6,217 nucleotides of DNA from JAMXLO01 sp041487355 (lineage in GTDB: Bacteria > Pseudomonadota > Alphaproteobacteria > Acetobacterales > Acetobacteraceae), in NCBI GenBank assembly GCA_041487355.1, contig JBGPND010000271.1, positions 1-6,217 of the forward strand, in the 5' to 3' direction. Shown here one piece after another: positions 4,715 through 6,217 of the stretch. The notes beneath the pieces are model-generated. The model ran no database searches. It was not told the DNA's origin and saw only the letters and a program-made list of their open reading frames with translations. Both the position numbers and the translations under genes were made by a program. Position 1 is the stretch's first letter; each line of letters starts with the position of its first letter.

Positions 4715-5983
4715 ATGACCGTCGCTCCCCCCATTGCCGGCCTGCTGCTGCTCCTCGGCCTGGGGTTCTTCTTTGGCCTCGCCTTCGAGGAGTTCCACGC
4801 CCGGTCCAACCAGAAGCGGCCAGGCGGCGTCCGCAGCTTTCCGCTTCTGGCGCTGACCGGTGCACTGCTGTACCGCCTCGACCCGATGCATCTGGTGCCA
4901 CTCAGCGCCGGGTTGTTGGCACTGAGCGGCTGGCTCACCTGTTATTACTGGCGCCACTCGGGCGAGACCGACCCCGAAGGTTTTCCCAATGTCGGCCTGA
5001 TGGTGCCGATCTGCAACGTGCTGGCCTACCTGCTGGGCCCTGTCGCACTGGCGGAGCCGCCCTGGGTTGCGGTCGGTGCCACTGTCGCGGCGGTGCTGCT
5101 GCTGACCGCGCGCCAGGAACTGCACGGCTTCGCCCGCCGTATCGAACTCGGCGAAATCGTAAATGCCGGCCGGTTCCTGCTGCTCACCGGCTTCGTCCTG
5201 CCGCTGCTGCCGGACACGCCGGTGACGGATCTCACCCCCATCACGCCGCACCAGGTCTGGCTCGCGGTGGTGGCGGTCTGCACCGTCTCCTATGCGAGCT
5301 ATCTGCTGCAGCGCTATGTCGCACCACCCGGCGCCAGACTGCTGGTGGCGGTGCTCGGCGGCTTCTACTCCTCCACCGCCACCACGCTGGTGCTGGCCCG
5401 ACGGGCACGCACCGAACCGAAGGCGTTGCGGCAGGCCGAAACGGGCATCATCCTCGCGACCGCCGTGATGTATCTACGGCTGCTGATCATCGTCCTGGTG
5501 TTCAACCGGCCACTGGCGCTGGCTCTGACGCCGAAGCTGCTGGCCTTGTCAGCGCTGGGGCTGGTGATGGCAATGGGATGGTACTGGATCGGCGGGCCGA
5601 GAGCGCGCGATGACGGACCTGCCAGCGCACCGGCCAACCCGTTGGAACTGGTCACTGCAGCGACGTTCGCCGTGCTGTTCGTTGCGATTTCGGTTGCCTC
5701 GTCGTGGGCCACGCAGAGGTTCGGCTCGGCGGGCATCTACGCATTGGCAGCAATCGTCGGCGTGTCGGACATCGACCCGTTTGTGCTCAATCTGGCGCAG
5801 CCAGAGGCGGCGCAGATCACCACCGAGGTCGGGGTGGGCGCCATCCTGGTGGCCACGTCGTCGAACAATCTGCTGAAGGCGGTATATGCGATCGCGTATT
5901 CAGGGACACGAGTGCGCGCCGCGCCCGTGGCGGCACTGGCACTGTTGGCGGCGTGCGGGATCGCGATTGCAGTGGCGTTTTAG
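4715..5983 (+). CDS. MgtC/SapB-family inner-membrane protein with DUF4010 domain
   Basis: A 422-residue polytopic membrane protein. The N-terminal part has the MgtC/SapB layout: a hydrophobic GLLLLLGLGFFFGLAFEE helix, a GGVRSFPLLALTGALL segment (37-53), and further helices at about 62-78 and 95-113. The C-terminal part is DUF4010: AGRFLLLTGFVLPLLPD (151-167), GGFYSSTATTLVLARRAR (215-232), AIVGVSDIDPFVLNLAQ (346-362) and ATSSNNLLKAVYA (380-392). I count roughly ten to twelve membrane spans. MgtC relatives are linked to survival at low Mg2+ and to membrane potential, but fused DUF4010 proteins have no settled function; a transporter or regulator role is a guess. The ATG at 4715 is preferred, although its Shine-Dalgarno is poor; a TTG at 4703 in frame would add four residues. 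It is transcribed divergently from the nitroreductase. Confidence 0.82.
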   Translation: MTVAPPIAGLLLLLGLGFFFGLAFEEFHARSNQKRPGGVRSFPLLALTGALLYRLDPMHLVPLSAGLLALSGWLTCYYWRHSGETDPEGFPNVGLMVPICNVLAYLLGPVALAEPPWVAVGATVAAVLLLTARQELHGFARRIELGEIVNAGRFLLLTGFVLPLLPDTPVTDLTPITPHQVWLAVVAVCTVSYASYLLQRYVAPPGARLLVAVLGGFYSSTATTLVLARRARTEPKALRQAETGIILATAVMYLRLLIIVLVFNRPLALALTPKLLALSALGLVMAMGWYWIGGPRARDDGPASAPANPLELVTAATFAVLFVAISVASSWATQRFGSAGIYALAAIVGVSDIDPFVLNLAQPEAAQITTEVGVGAILVATSSNNLLKAVYAIAYSGTRVRAAPVAALALLAACGIAIAVAF

Positions 5984-5996
5984 GGAACATTCAGCA

Positions 5997-6122
5997 TGAC
6001 TGGAATCTCGCCGGAATGATGGGTTTCGCTGCGCTCAACCCATCCTACGCCGCAGCCTGTAGGATGGGTTGAGCGCAGCGATACCCATCACGACTGGCGA
6101 GGCTCGCATGCGTTTCCAGTCA
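5997..6122. repeat. Outer nested inverted segments flanking the second palindrome
   Basis: TGACTGGAA (5997-6005) pairs with TTCCAGTCA (6114-6122), and CTCGCC (6007-6012) pairs with GGCGAG (6096-6101), in proper nesting outside the 32-bp palindrome. Together they allow a 126-base interrupted hairpin. The outer arms overlap the coding end of the minus-strand gene, so part of the match may be chance or the border of an older insertion. Confidence 0.5.
6017..6090. repeat. Dispersed palindromic repeat, 32-bp arms
   Basis: The left arm 6017-6048 and right arm 6059-6090 are reverse complements with one mismatch (6025 against 6082) around a 10-base loop. The GTAGGATGGGTTGAGCGCAG / CGATACCCATC sequence is one I recall as a widespread intergenic repeat in proteobacteria. 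It lies after the membrane-protein stop (5983) and its right edge overlaps the stop codon of the convergent gene (6088-6090). A strong hairpin could terminate or stabilise transcripts from both sides; no U-run is present. Confidence 0.88.
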
Positions 6123-6217
6123 CCCTGAACCCGCCATAGTCAGCCAACGCGCGGGCGACTTCCCCGCGCAGAGCCGGCAACACCTCCTCGCCGAACCAAG
6201 GGTTGCGCCGCTCCCAG
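6088..6217 (-). CDS. C-terminal end of a uracil-DNA glycosylase family-like protein (5' part outside window)
   Basis: Forty-two residues and a TGA are visible. The segment WERRNPWFGEEVLPALRGEVARAL resembles the C-terminus of a group of uracil-DNA glycosylase family proteins, in which an RNPWF...EVLPALR motif follows the conserved HPS loop; that loop and the catalytic region lie outside the window. Such enzymes excise uracil from DNA. The last ~18 residues (ADYGGFRVTGNACEPRQS) do not look conserved and run to a stop codon formed by the edge of the 6017-6090 palindrome, so the natural end may have been altered by repeat insertion. It converges on the membrane-protein gene. Family assignment rests on memory of one short motif and is moderate. 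Confidence 0.5.
   Translation of the reverse strand, partial: WERRNPWFGEEVLPALRGEVARALADYGGFRVTGNACEPRQS

Noticed and set aside
4599..4901. Upstream extension of the nitroreductase reading frame by about 100 residues
   Set aside because: The added Arg/Gly-rich sequence has no family resemblance, crosses the divergent promoter region and the opposite-strand membrane-protein gene, and a strong Shine-Dalgarno precedes the ATG at 4598.
4396..5613. A 405-codon plus-strand open frame overlapping the nitroreductase and membrane-protein genes
   Set aside because: Its Arg/Pro/Ala-rich translation is typical of an out-of-frame reading in GC-rich DNA and it overlaps two genes with clear family motifs.
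5997..6122. Insertion sequence bounded by TGACTGGAA inverted ends
   Set aside because: No transposase is encoded, the unit is only 126 bases, no target duplication is visible, and one end lies in coding sequence.

Overview
The window is GC-rich with dense, short-spaced genes on both strands. Protein types (a CYP153 cytochrome P450, a PrlF/YhaV toxin-antitoxin pair, a nitroreductase next to a carboxymuconolactone decarboxylase-fold protein) and the dispersed palindromic repeats fit an alphaproteobacterium, possibly Rhodospirillales or Rhizobiales. That placement is an inference from family resemblance, not from a marker gene.

Layout, left to right. (1) Positions 1-736, minus strand: a type II toxin-antitoxin operon, PrlF-type antitoxin followed by a YhaV-type ribonuclease toxin that runs off the left edge. 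Its AT-rich promoter/operator lies at about 750-785. (2) Positions 786-983, plus strand: the 3' remainder of a MoaD/ThiS-like ubiquitin-fold gene, without its start and ending in Gly-Gly, directly beyond the antitoxin promoter. (3) Positions 990-1089: a near-perfect inverted repeat with 39-bp arms. (4) Positions 1114-2370, minus strand: a complete CYP153-type P450 (alkane/fatty-acid terminal hydroxylase family) with no redox-partner genes in view. (5) Positions 2371-2553: the divergent control region. (6) Positions 2554-3391, plus strand: a second toxin-antitoxin-like pair, a small putative ribbon-helix-helix protein overlapping a PIN-domain nuclease with an extra ~40-residue N-terminus. (7) Positions 3394-4598, minus strand: a two-gene operon, nitroreductase then CMD-fold protein. 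(8) Positions 4599-4714: a divergent promoter region with a good FNR/FixK-type half-palindrome. (9) Positions 4715-5983, plus strand: a polytopic MgtC/SapB-DUF4010 membrane protein. (10) Positions 5984-6217: a second, different dispersed palindrome (32-bp arms) nested in a larger inverted arrangement, followed by the C-terminal end of a minus-strand gene that resembles a uracil-DNA glycosylase family protein.

How the parts relate: the CYP153 gene is bracketed by two unrelated toxin-antitoxin modules, one beside a decayed gene, which suggests an accessory, rearranged segment. The nitroreductase/CMD pair probably forms one FMN-linked redox or catabolic unit, possibly under oxygen-responsive control. 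Both large palindromes sit between convergent gene ends and share an 11-bp core. I see no CRISPR array, tRNA, rRNA, transposase or integrase. No convincing novel multi-gene system is visible; the most interesting signals are the truncated MoaD-like gene at the antitoxin promoter, the N-extended PIN toxin with its unrecognised partner, the candidate FNR/FixK site, and the palindrome that supplies a gene's stop codon.
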